Shown: positions 39,617 to 48,554 of the stretch, in pieces
Layout of the letters: each line of letters starts with the position of its first letter
Position numbering within the stretch: position 1 is the stretch's first letter
Source of the DNA: Planctomycetota bacterium
Lineage (GTDB): Bacteria; Planctomycetota; UBA1135; GCA-002686595
Reading direction: 5' to 3'
Assembly (NCBI GenBank): GCA_002683825.1
Contig: NYUD01000072.1
Location: forward strand, 1-64,000
Length of the DNA stretch: 64,000 nucleotides
Notes under the pieces: generated by a model
What the model saw: only the letters and a program-made list of their open reading frames with translations
Told to the model about the DNA's origin: nothing
Databases searched by the model: none
Program-made: the position numbers and the translations under genes

Positions 39617-40789
39617 ATGGGCATCAAGCGTCTGACGATGCGCGCCCTGATAGCGGTGGGTGTGTTGCTCGTTGCGGATCAGATCGCGTTCTACACGGTT
39701 CTCCGTGACGGTTTATTCTTCGGCAGGCCGGTCGCGCCGTTCGATCCCCCGCTTTTTTCGCCGGCCCAGATGGAAGGCCTGGCACGCATCGAAAGGGCCC
39801 TGGCGACGGGCGACCCGGATCCGAAGAAGCTGCGATTCGATGCCGAGCTGGGTTGGCACAACCTCCCAGGTGGTGGGTTTGGCGAATTTCGCTACGACTG
39901 GGCGGGGTGTCGCATCGGTGCTCGGCCGCTGTCTCGAACCAAGGAGCCGGGGGTCCGCCGGCTGGTGGCCGTGGGATGTTCGATGACCCACGGCGATGAA
40001 GTGAAGGCAACAGAGACGTGGTGTGCCCAGCTGGACGAAGCCCGGTCGGACCTCGAGGTTGCCAATCTGGGCGTGTCCGCATACGGCATCGATCAAGCGT
40101 TGTTGCGTCTGCGACGCGACGGTCTCCCCCTGCAGCCGGACGTCGTTTGCCTGGGACTTCTCCCAGGAGCGGTTTTGCGCCTGACGTCGCTATACCGCCC
40201 GGCCCTGCGCCACTGGTCCCGGGACGTGGCGTTCAAACCGCGCTTTCGACTGGACGCGAGCGACGAGCTCGAGCTCGTGCCCAACCCGGCCCGCACGCTG
40301 GCGGATATCCCGCGACTGATTCGCGATCAGAGAGCTTTCCTCGAGGCCTTTTCCGAGCACGACCATTGGCTGCGACGCGCCCGCAGCGCGTATGCGCCCC
40401 GTGGAACGCACTGGATGCATGCTCTCTTCGCGACACGGGTGGGCCTTAGTCTGTACGAGGCCGGCGGCCGCGACACGCAAGCTTGCTTCAAGAATCCCGC
40501 GCACGGTATCTATCGCTTGCTGAAGGCCGTCGTTCTCGAAACCCGGGCGGTCGCTTCCGAAGCGGAGGCCGAATTCCTGTTCTTGATTCTCCCGGGCCGC
40601 GCCGTCCTGTCGGTTGGCTCCTACTGGGACGGGTTTGTGCAGGAATTGCGCTCGGAGGGGGTCGAGGTGCTCGACTTCAGCGAGATCCTGCGCGGGGCGC
40701 CTCCAGATCGGCTTTTCGCACCCCTCGGCCACTATGGTCCCGAATTTTCGCGCATTGTCGCAGAGACCCTCGCGGAGCACCTGCGCTAG
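39617..40789 (+). CDS. SGNH/GDSL-hydrolase-like membrane-anchored protein
   Basis: N-terminal TM; VAVGCSMTHGDEV block I-like; FAPLGHYGPEFSRIVAETLAEHL. Confidence 0.65.
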   Translation: MGIKRLTMRALIAVGVLLVADQIAFYTVLRDGLFFGRPVAPFDPPLFSPAQMEGLARIERALATGDPDPKKLRFDAELGWHNLPGGGFGEFRYDWAGCRIGARPLSRTKEPGVRRLVAVGCSMTHGDEVKATETWCAQLDEARSDLEVANLGVSAYGIDQALLRLRRDGLPLQPDVVCLGLLPGAVLRLTSLYRPALRHWSRDVAFKPRFRLDASDELELVPNPARTLADIPRLIRDQRAFLEAFSEHDHWLRRARSAYAPRGTHWMHALFATRVGLSLYEAGGRDTQACFKNPAHGIYRLLKAVVLETRAVASEAEAEFLFLILPGRAVLSVGSYWDGFVQELRSEGVEVLDFSEILRGAPPDRLFAPLGHYGPEFSRIVAETLAEHLR

Positions 40790-41042
40790 CTTTCCGAAGA
40801 AGCCGGCAAGTGAATTGAGTTCCAGGGCTCGGCCCTGAAGGGTTCGTTTTGTGGGGTCGAGGTGAAGCCCCGCTGGTCATTGGAGAGGGCGATGGCGGCA
40901 AGTTTTTCCGACCTGCCTGTGAACTTTGCCTTTGCCTGCAGGTGCTGTAACCAGAGGACCGATAGGGCAGGCTCCCGACCTTCCCTCTTCTCCACTTTCG
41001 TCGGCAGGAGTCCAGCCCGTGGCAGTAACCCTCGTAATCCGA

Positions 41043-41591
41043 ATGGCGCATGTGGTCTTTTTGATCCGCATGCTGGTTGGTGCAACCCTTGTGCTCTTTG
41101 GCCTCAACGACTTGATGGAACTCTTTGAGGTCGACTACGGTTCAAAGGCGAATGCGTTTCTGCAGGACATGGAAGGCAGCGGGTACCTGCAAGAGGTGCG
41201 CGGCGGCCTGCTGATCCTCTGCGGCATCATGTTCGTCATTGCGCGTTGGGTTCCCTTGGCCTTGATTCTCTTCGCGCCGATCATCCTGAACATCCTGGTC
41301 TTCCACGCCTTCCTGGCCCCGACGAAGATCGCGGCTGCAGCGGCCCTGGGTGTCGCCCAGGTCTTCCTCGCGTACTGTTACTGGCCGTACTTCAGGTCGG
41401 TATTCGTGATGAACACACCTTCGCGGTACGGAACGGTTCGCAGACGCGGCGGTGGCGGGATGAGCCGCCCTGCGGCAGCGTCGGCCCAGCGCCCGCCCGC
41501 GCAACGGCCCCCGTCCGCGCAACGGCCCCCGTCCGCGCAACGGCCCTCGTCCGCGCAACGGCCCTCGTCTGCTCAGCGTCCTACCCCGTAG
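41043..41591 (+). CDS. DoxX-like small membrane protein with repetitive C-terminal tail
   Basis: Multiple TM helices (RMLVGATLVLFGLNDLMELF...); tail SAQRPPAQRPPSAQRPPSAQRPSSAQRPSSAQRPTP. Confidence 0.65.
   Translation: MAHVVFLIRMLVGATLVLFGLNDLMELFEVDYGSKANAFLQDMEGSGYLQEVRGGLLILCGIMFVIARWVPLALILFAPIILNILVFHAFLAPTKIAAAAALGVAQVFLAYCYWPYFRSVFVMNTPSRYGTVRRRGGGGMSRPAAASAQRPPAQRPPSAQRPPSAQRPSSAQRPSSAQRPTP
41499..41587 (+). repeat. 18-bp tandem repeat encoding SAQRP(P/S)
   Basis: About five copies of gcgcaacggccc(c/t)cgtcc. Confidence 0.85.
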
Positions 41592-41605
41592 GGGGAAAGC
41601 GGCTT

Positions 41606-42394
41606 TCACCGCGCCAACACGTCGACAAGTTGCGTCGCTGTCGAAAGCGCGATCGCTGACGGCTCCTTCGAGCCGCGGCTGACTCCGATCGGGCAGGTCA
41701 CCTTATCGATCGCTTCGGGGCTGTATCCCCTTTGCTCGAGACGCTTTCGGAAACGTACCCACTTGCGCTCGGACCCGATCAAGCCCACGAAGGCAAACCT
41801 CCCGCGCTGTAGCACGCGCTCGATGATCTCGAAGTCAAGAGCGTGGCTGTGGGTCATGACGACGATCGCTGCGTCCGAGGGCAACAGATCGATCTCGCCT
41901 GCGGGGGCGTCCACGCAGATGAGTTCGTAGGGGCGGTCGGCAGGGATGCGGGGCCGGATGAGAGCTTCCTCACGGCTGTCGATGACCATCACGTCCGCGC
42001 CCATCCACGGGGCCAGACCTCCGAGGGCCTGGCCGACGTGGCCGGCACCGAACACCGCGATGGACTTTCGCTGCCAACGGAACGGTTCAAAGAAGAGCGT
42101 TACGGCCCCGCCGCAACATTGCCCGGTCTTTTCGGCGAGGGGGAAGTCGACGCATTCCGAGGCACCGTCGTCCCGGCCGAGAAGCCTGGTCGCGTGTTCG
42201 ATCGCTTGTAGCTCCAGGTGGCCACCGCCTATCGTTCCGTGCGCCAGCTCGCCGTCGGCGCCGACCAACATGCGCGCTCCCGCTTCGCGCGGCGCGCTGC
42301 CGCGAACTTCGGTGACGACCACCATGACACAGGCGCGGCCCGCCATGCGGAACCCGCCCAGCGCTTCGATCCAGTCCTGGCCGCCTTCACCCAT
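41606..42394 (-). CDS. XdhC/CoxI family accessory protein
   Basis: TEVRGSAPREAGARMLVG, GTIGGGHLE, GQCCGG, IAVFGAGHVGQAL, VMTHSHALDFEI, GLIGSERKWVRF. Confidence 0.92.
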   Translation of the reverse strand: MGEGGQDWIEALGGFRMAGRACVMVVVTEVRGSAPREAGARMLVGADGELAHGTIGGGHLELQAIEHATRLLGRDDGASECVDFPLAEKTGQCCGGAVTLFFEPFRWQRKSIAVFGAGHVGQALGGLAPWMGADVMVIDSREEALIRPRIPADRPYELICVDAPAGEIDLLPSDAAIVVMTHSHALDFEIIERVLQRGRFAFVGLIGSERKWVRFRKRLEQRGYSPEAIDKVTCPIGVSRGSKEPSAIALSTATQLVDVLAR

Positions 42395-42423
42395 CGAGAC
42401 AGGATAGGCGACAAGAGCCCTCG

Positions 42424-44184
42424 CTAGTAAGGCGGGACATCAGGGGCGATCTTCGATTTGCGAAGTCGGATCTCCTCCGGCGGAAGTTTGGGGGGATAGA
42501 GAACGAGGTCATCACCTTCCAGGGCCCCGATACGGGCCTCCTGTTCCACGTAGCCAAGTCCGGACAGGGCGGACAGAACGTCGCCGGTGACGGCGACCCT
42601 TCCCGGGGACCGACGTTGCCCGAGAAAGGTCTGGTAGGCCCGTCGGAAATCTTCCAGGGCTTGCGCTTCCTCTTCGTGTTCGAACTCCTGCCACAGCTTC
42701 TTCTCGTCCGGAGAAGCGTCGAGAAGGGTCCAGTTCAGCGCCTCGTTTGCGAGCATGTCCAGCCGCAGATCGTCGATCACGATTGTGAGTTTGTCGGAGG
42801 TCTTTTCGGTCGGTTGGATCCAGCTGATCTCACGAAAGATCTTGATTCGGCCCTTGCGAAAGGATTCCAGAACGCGCGTGCGGGCTCCGGACAGAGGCGG
42901 GTCGACGACGGCCAAGGGAGTCTCTTGCGTTGTCACGATGCGTCCGAAAACCGGGCCGGGAGAGCGGCCGCCGAGGATCGCTTGCAGGCCGACTCCGGAA
43001 AGACCGCTGACACGGGTCCCGGCGGCGAGGAGGATTGTCGGAGCGATCTCGATCGAGGATAGCGGTTGCTCGATCCTGCTTCCCGGTGGAAAGGCCCTCG
43101 GATAACGCACGATCAGGGGGACGCGTACGAGTTCTTCATACAGCGTGCTGCGGTGTCCGATCGAGCCGTGTTCGAAGAACTCGTCGCCGTGATCGGAGGT
43201 GATGATGACCAGCGTATCTTCCGCCAGCCCCAGCTTCTCCAGACGGTCGAGCACGCGTCCGATCTGCGAATCGGTCCAGGCGACCTCGGCCTCGTAGAGT
43301 GCCCACAGGTGCTGCAGCCCGCGTTCGTCCACCACCCGTGTCCGTCCTCCAGGGCGGATGTGCGAGATGGCCGGGTTGCGAATGAAGTCCGTCGCATCGA
43401 GATCGCCGGAATAGTCGGGATCGAAGGTCCGAGCGAATTCCTCCGGAGGCGCGTAGTCGTAGTGGGGATCGAAGAAGTGTCCGAAAAGGAAAAAGGGGCG
43501 ACCTCGCGCGGGCTTGTTCAGCTCCTCGATCAGCGCATCGGCCACAAGCTCCGAGCTGCGGTCGCGGTGGGAGGCGGTTTCGACCGCCTGCTGGGCCCTG
43601 GCGTGGCTCGCCAGCGCCGTGTACAGCTCGCCTTTCTTCCCCCGCTTTTCCGCCTCGTCCAACGCGGCCTGGGAGCGGCGTAGGTCCTCCATCGCGAAAC
43701 GCAGGTCGTCGCCATAGCGCGCCTCGTACGTATCGAAGCCTCGTCCGAATCCAAAGGCCGGATCGAGGTACGGGCCCGAATAGAACCCCGCGGTTCGATA
43801 GCCCTCCGCCTTCAGTGTTTCGCTGATCAATGGCAGGGATGCGTGGATCTCGTGTCCATCCTGTTCGACTCCGTGCACGAGTTCCGGGTGTCCCGTGAAA
43901 ATCGAGACATGGGAAGGCAGGGTCCAAGATGAAGTCGCATGGGCCTGTTCGATCAAGAGCCCCTCGCGGGCAAGCTGATCGATCCGCGGGCTGGGCGACG
44001 CGTCTCGAAAACGAGATCGATGGCCATAGGCGCCCAGTACATCGGCGCGCACGCTATCCAGCGTGATCAGCAGGATGTTGGGAGCCTCCAAGGGCCGGGT
44101 TTCTCTCTCCTCTGAACAAGCCCCCAACCCGAGGCCGATGCCCATGAGGGAAACGAGCAGTGCATCCTTCCGCGCGGGGTTCAT
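42424..44184 (-). CDS. Sulfatase-superfamily hydrolase, lipoprotein
   Basis: NILLITLDSVRADVLGAYGH, SSWTLPSHVSIFTG, VIITSDHGDEFFEHG; lipobox LGAC. Confidence 0.88.
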   Translation of the reverse strand: MNPARKDALLVSLMGIGLGLGACSEERETRPLEAPNILLITLDSVRADVLGAYGHRSRFRDASPSPRIDQLAREGLLIEQAHATSSWTLPSHVSIFTGHPELVHGVEQDGHEIHASLPLISETLKAEGYRTAGFYSGPYLDPAFGFGRGFDTYEARYGDDLRFAMEDLRRSQAALDEAEKRGKKGELYTALASHARAQQAVETASHRDRSSELVADALIEELNKPARGRPFFLFGHFFDPHYDYAPPEEFARTFDPDYSGDLDATDFIRNPAISHIRPGGRTRVVDERGLQHLWALYEAEVAWTDSQIGRVLDRLEKLGLAEDTLVIITSDHGDEFFEHGSIGHRSTLYEELVRVPLIVRYPRAFPPGSRIEQPLSSIEIAPTILLAAGTRVSGLSGVGLQAILGGRSPGPVFGRIVTTQETPLAVVDPPLSGARTRVLESFRKGRIKIFREISWIQPTEKTSDKLTIVIDDLRLDMLANEALNWTLLDASPDEKKLWQEFEHEEEAQALEDFRRAYQTFLGQRRSPGRVAVTGDVLSALSGLGYVEQEARIGALEGDDLVLYPPKLPPEEIRLRKSKIAPDVPPY

Positions 44185-44334
44185 CGGCTTGAGGATACCG
44201 GGCTACAGAGGAGAAGAAGACCCCCCCGGCGCCGAACTCGCCGTGGCCGCCGGCGATTTCCGACCGGCGCACGCCGTGGGCCCGTTGCAGCCCGGTGTCA
44301 CGCTTTCCTCGCTGCGCCGCGGCCAGATCCGGTT

Positions 44335-44835
44335 CTAGCTCGAGCCGTCGGGAGCCCCCGCGTTCCTGGTCCGCTCGCCTGTTTCAGCATAGGGCTTCAA
44401 GCAGTCGCGCAGGAGCAACGTCCAACCGCTCTCCAGAGACTCACGCGTCTCGTCGCTGATACGCCCGAAGATCGAGTGTTCGAAGCTCAAGCGCGTCGCC
44501 TCGCCCTCGCTTTTCAACCGAATGGTCATGATGCCTCGCGAGGGACCGCCCCAATCCTTGTCGGAGTCCCCGGCGATCTGCAGGAACTCAGGGGCCTTGA
44601 CACCGTTGACAAGGCCCCAGATCTGTCCTTCGCCGTCGCCCCAATCCTCATACATCCAGCCGCCCAGCTTCTGTTCGATGCGAAATTTCCCGAGCCCCGG
44701 TCGCGTGAAGAAATCCTCGTGCCACCACTCGGAAGTGTCGACGACAAGCGTCTCCCAGACCCGTTCCCTTTGGACCTCGATCAGGACCTCGACCAGGACG
44801 CTTGTCACCGTGATGTCGGTCGATTGCTTACTCAT
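44335..44835 (-). CDS. SRPBCC/AHSA1-like protein
   Basis: VEVLIEVQRERVWETLVVDTSEWW..., overlaps the upstream ArsR-like gene by 8 nt. Confidence 0.78.
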   Translation of the reverse strand: MSKQSTDITVTSVLVEVLIEVQRERVWETLVVDTSEWWHEDFFTRPGLGKFRIEQKLGGWMYEDWGDGEGQIWGLVNGVKAPEFLQIAGDSDKDWGGPSRGIMTIRLKSEGEATRLSFEHSIFGRISDETRESLESGWTLLLRDCLKPYAETGERTRNAGAPDGSS

Positions 44836-45190
44836 CGTTCTTCGTCTTCTCCTCTTCCGCGAGGGCCTTCAACCGCAGGAGCCGGTCCGAGAGCGGTTCC
44901 TCGAAGGGCCGGATCCAACGCCGGTAGATCTCGCGAATGGGCAGAGGGTTCAAGTGATTCCAGCGCTCGCGGCCGCGCGTCTCGACCACCACCAGGCCGG
45001 CCTTCTCGAGGACCCTCAGGTGCTTCATGACTCCGAAACGGCTCATGTCGAAGCTCCGGGCCAGCTTGCCCGTGGTCTTCGGGTTGCGGCGGAGCTCGTC
45101 GAGCATCCGCCGACGGCTAGGATCGGCCAGGGCCCTCCAGACCGCATTCGCGGGGCCGGAGGTCGGTACCGGTGAGGGGCTGGAACTCAT
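44828..45190 (-). CDS. ArsR-family winged-helix transcriptional regulator
   Basis: VWRALADPSRRRMLDELRRNPKTTGKLARSFDMSRFGVMKHLRVLEKAGLVVVE. Confidence 0.92.
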   Translation of the reverse strand: MSSSPSPVPTSGPANAVWRALADPSRRRMLDELRRNPKTTGKLARSFDMSRFGVMKHLRVLEKAGLVVVETRGRERWNHLNPLPIREIYRRWIRPFEEPLSDRLLRLKALAEEEKTKNDE

Positions 45191-45208
45191 GTGACGATTA
45201 GGTCACAT
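45189..45208. promoter_or_regulatory. Palindrome at start of ArsR-SRPBCC operon, candidate autoregulatory operator
   Basis: ATGTGAC-gattag-GTCACAT, perfect 7-bp arms overlapping the ArsR start codon. Confidence 0.65.
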
Positions 45209-45329
45209 ATGGCCAAACAGGGCAACCCCGGGAAGTTGGAGTTTGGGTTTCTGCCCGAGATCCCGAAATCTATCTAGATCCAGGCCCACACGACAGGCCA
45301 CATTCTCCAGAGCACGCGCCTCCTACCCC

Positions 45330-48300
45330 ATGTCACCGACCCCCCTGAATGTGCCCCCGCGAGGGCCGCACTTCCAGACCACCACGCGCTCGCGTGGAGA
45401 ATCCTATTTCAAGGAGGGTCGCGTCGAGCTCGAGGCCCTGGGGGGGGACTCGGCCCGTTTTCGCGTGCAGGACGACGAGGTCTATCCGGTCGAGCTCTCC
45501 TGGAACCTGAACGGCTGGGACGGAATCTGCGCGTGCCCGGCATTCGCCCGCTACGGTCCCTGCAAGCACGTGCTTGCGGCGGCGCTCTACCTCGCTGCGG
45601 ACGGAACCGCTTCGGCCGAGATCGTGGAGCAAACCCGCGCTCGCTGGCGGGAAACCCTGGCGGGAATCGCGAGACAGATCAGGCGCGTTCTGCCCGCCCC
45701 CCGGACGGACGCGGAACAGACACGCCTGGTTCTCTGTCTGGTTCACGGGTTCGGACAGGCGGAGCACTTCGAGATCGAGATCCGGCGACAGGATCGTCGC
45801 AGGGATGGGCGCTTGGGTATTCCACGTCGCATCGTGGACTGGTCGGAAGATTTTTACGAAGAGTTTGAACCGGCGGATCGGGAGCTGCTCGAGCGGCTCG
45901 AAGGAGCGCGCGAGCCTTTCACGGTTTCGCTTCTGGAGGGAGGTTCGGCGCGTCGCGTCCTATCGGGGGCTCTCGCTCGCGAACTCCTGCCGCAGGCCGC
46001 GCGTACCGGCCGGCTGATGCGCGAGACCGTCGCGGGGGGATCCGTCACACCCCTCGAATGGGATGACGGTGAACCCTGGAGACGAGTTTTTTCCATCCGC
46101 GAGATCGGAGGCGGCGAGATTCACATCGTGCCGCTGCTCGCACGCGGCGACGAGCAGCGCGAAGTGCGGGACGCCGATGCCTTCTATGAGGAACAGGGCT
46201 TGGCGATCGTCGACGGAGTGCTCGGGAACTACGTCGTCGAGCCGGGACACGAGCGCCTCGGGACAGCGGCGCTCGGCCGCGGACTTCGCGCAGCGGGAGA
46301 GGATGCTGTTGAGTTCGTCAAGTCCGTCACGGCTCTGGTCGGGGATGCCTTGATCGAGGCGCCCAAGCTCGAGTGGGTCGAAGGCATGCAGCCCCGGCCG
46401 CTCTTGCACGTGTCCGGGTGGGCCGTGGCGAGCTCTATGGGAGGAGAGGCCGGACAGGGCCTTTCCTGCGAACTGGGTTGTGTCTATGGCAAGGAGGAAG
46501 TGACCGCACTCGAGCTGCCGCCCCTGGGTGTGTGCGTGGAAGAGGGACGCTACGCGCTTCGCGATCTCGCTGCGGAACGGGCGTTGGTCGACGAGTTCGT
46601 CGAACTGGGCGGCGAACGGAGCGCGCTCGATGCCTCGCGGGGCAAGAGCCGGGGCGGCCTGCGCGCCGCCGGGTTCGTTCTCCTCGCCCGCAAGCTGATG
46701 GACGCGGGCTGGGTCATCGTGGCCGATGGAAAGGTGGTGCGTTCGCCGACCAGCTGGAGCGTGGCGGTCAAGAGCGGGCAGGACTGGTTCGACCTGGAGG
46801 GTGGGGTCGCCTTCCATGAGGAGACCGTGCCGATCCCGGCGCTCCTGGAGGCGGCGCGGCGGAGCGGTGGATTGGTGCACCTGGGCGATGGGAAGATAGG
46901 GCTCTTGCCCGAGCGCTGGTTGGATCAATGGGGACTCCTGGAACTCGCCGAGAAACAGGACGGAGGGTCGCTCCGATTCCGGCGCAGCCAGGGGATCCTC
47001 CTGGACGCTTTTCTGTCCGAGCGCGAAGTCGAATTGAGGGCCGATGCCGGGTTCCGTAGCCTGCGGGAAAACATCGAGCGCTTCACAGCGGTCGCGCCTA
47101 TCCACGAATCGAGTTCGTTCCACGGCGAGCTTCGTCCCTACCAGAGGGTCGGTCTCGGTTGGCTGGGTGCCTTGCGTGAGCTCGGTTTGGGCGGGTGCCT
47201 GGCGGACGAGATGGGCCTGGGCAAGACCGTCGAGGTGTTGGCGCACATCCTGCGCATCCGCGAGCACACGACCGATCGTCGCCCCGTGCTTGTCGTGGCC
47301 CCGCGTTCGCTGTCGTTCCAGTGGATGGCCGAGGCCGAACGCTTCGCTCCCAGCTTGAAGGTCCTCGACCACCGCGGTACGACCCGCAAAGTCTGTTCGG
47401 TGACCTTCGAGCAGTACGACATCGTCATCACGACCTACGGCACGCTGCGTGCCGACATCGAGCATCTGAAGGAGTTTGTGTTCGATACGGTCGTTCTCGA
47501 CGAAGCCACGGCGATCAAGAACGCGTCCAGCCAAACGGCCAAAGCGGCACGGCTCCTGCGCACGGCGAATCGCGTGGCGCTGACAGGAACTCCGGTCGAA
47601 AACCACCTGGGCGAACTCTGGTCGCTTTTCGAGTTTCTGAACCCGGGTATGCTCGGCCGGGTGGGCCGCTTCCGAGAAATGCTCAAGCGCGACACCAGGG
47701 CACTGGCGGAGGTTTCAGAAACGGACGAGGCCGGGGAGCCCCAGCGCTTTCTCGAAGGCGTTCACCGGGCGATCCAGCCCTTTCTCTTGCGGCGGCTCAA
47801 GCAGGACGTCCTGGCGGACTTGCCCCCGCGTACCGTCGAGACCATCTACGTCGAGCTGGGCCCGACCCAGCGGCGCGAGTACGACCGCCTCAAGGCCCAC
47901 TTCCAGGGCGCTCTTCTCGGCAGCGACGAAAAGAAGCTTCAGCGGATGAAGGTGCAGGTACTCGAGGCACTGCTGCGGCTACGCCAGGCCTCCTGTCACC
48001 TGGGTCTTTTGGATGAGTCGTACAAGAAGGAGAGCTCCGCCAAGTTCGACGCCCTGTTCGAACGCATCGACCTCATGCTGGAGGAGGAAGAAGGCAAGAC
48101 TTTGATCTTCTCGCAGTTCACAAGCCTGCTCGATCTCGTGCGAGTACGGCTCAAGGAACGAGGGATCGATCACGAGTTTCTCACCGGACGCACGCGTAAA
48201 CGCTCGCAGTGCGTCTCGCGTTTCCAGGAGGATCCCAACTGTCGGTTGTTCCTCATCAGTCTCAAGGCAGGCGGTCATGGCCTCAACCTGACGGCGGCGG

Positions 48301-48545
48301 ACACCGTGTACCTGCTGGACCCTTGGTGGAACCCGGCCGTGGAGGATCAGGCGATCGACCGCACTCACCGCCCGGGGCAGACGCGGCCCGTGTTCGCCTA
48401 TCGCCTGATCGCCCGCGACACGGTGGAAGAGACGGTCGTCGCCCTGCAGGCCAAGAAGCAGGCGCTGAGCCAGGCGATCCTCGGGTCGGCGAAGTCGCTC
48501 CTCGGCGATCTGACCCGGGACCAGCTGGAAAAACTCCTGGCGTAG
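45330..48545 (+). CDS. SWI2/SNF2 family helicase with N-terminal SWIM zinc finger
   Basis: CACPAFARYGPCKHVLAAAL (SWIM), LADEMGLGKTVEVLAHIL, VLDEATAIKN, LISLKAGGHGLNLTAADTVYLLDPWWNPAVEDQAIDRTHRPGQ. Confidence 0.95.
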   Translation: MSPTPLNVPPRGPHFQTTTRSRGESYFKEGRVELEALGGDSARFRVQDDEVYPVELSWNLNGWDGICACPAFARYGPCKHVLAAALYLAADGTASAEIVEQTRARWRETLAGIARQIRRVLPAPRTDAEQTRLVLCLVHGFGQAEHFEIEIRRQDRRRDGRLGIPRRIVDWSEDFYEEFEPADRELLERLEGAREPFTVSLLEGGSARRVLSGALARELLPQAARTGRLMRETVAGGSVTPLEWDDGEPWRRVFSIREIGGGEIHIVPLLARGDEQREVRDADAFYEEQGLAIVDGVLGNYVVEPGHERLGTAALGRGLRAAGEDAVEFVKSVTALVGDALIEAPKLEWVEGMQPRPLLHVSGWAVASSMGGEAGQGLSCELGCVYGKEEVTALELPPLGVCVEEGRYALRDLAAERALVDEFVELGGERSALDASRGKSRGGLRAAGFVLLARKLMDAGWVIVADGKVVRSPTSWSVAVKSGQDWFDLEGGVAFHEETVPIPALLEAARRSGGLVHLGDGKIGLLPERWLDQWGLLELAEKQDGGSLRFRRSQGILLDAFLSEREVELRADAGFRSLRENIERFTAVAPIHESSSFHGELRPYQRVGLGWLGALRELGLGGCLADEMGLGKTVEVLAHILRIREHTTDRRPVLVVAPRSLSFQWMAEAERFAPSLKVLDHRGTTRKVCSVTFEQYDIVITTYGTLRADIEHLKEFVFDTVVLDEATAIKNASSQTAKAARLLRTANRVALTGTPVENHLGELWSLFEFLNPGMLGRVGRFREMLKRDTRALAEVSETDEAGEPQRFLEGVHRAIQPFLLRRLKQDVLADLPPRTVETIYVELGPTQRREYDRLKAHFQGALLGSDEKKLQRMKVQVLEALLRLRQASCHLGLLDESYKKESSAKFDALFERIDLMLEEEEGKTLIFSQFTSLLDLVRVRLKERGIDHEFLTGRTRKRSQCVSRFQEDPNCRLFLISLKAGGHGLNLTAADTVYLLDPWWNPAVEDQAIDRTHRPGQTRPVFAYRLIARDTVEETVVALQAKKQALSQAILGSAKSLLGDLTRDQLEKLLA

Positions 48546-48554
48546 GGGTGCGGT

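Noticed and set aside
45960-47606. 548-aa minus-strand ORF opposite the SNF2 helicase
   Set aside because: Low-complexity composition without motifs; the sense strand has helicase motifs throughout.
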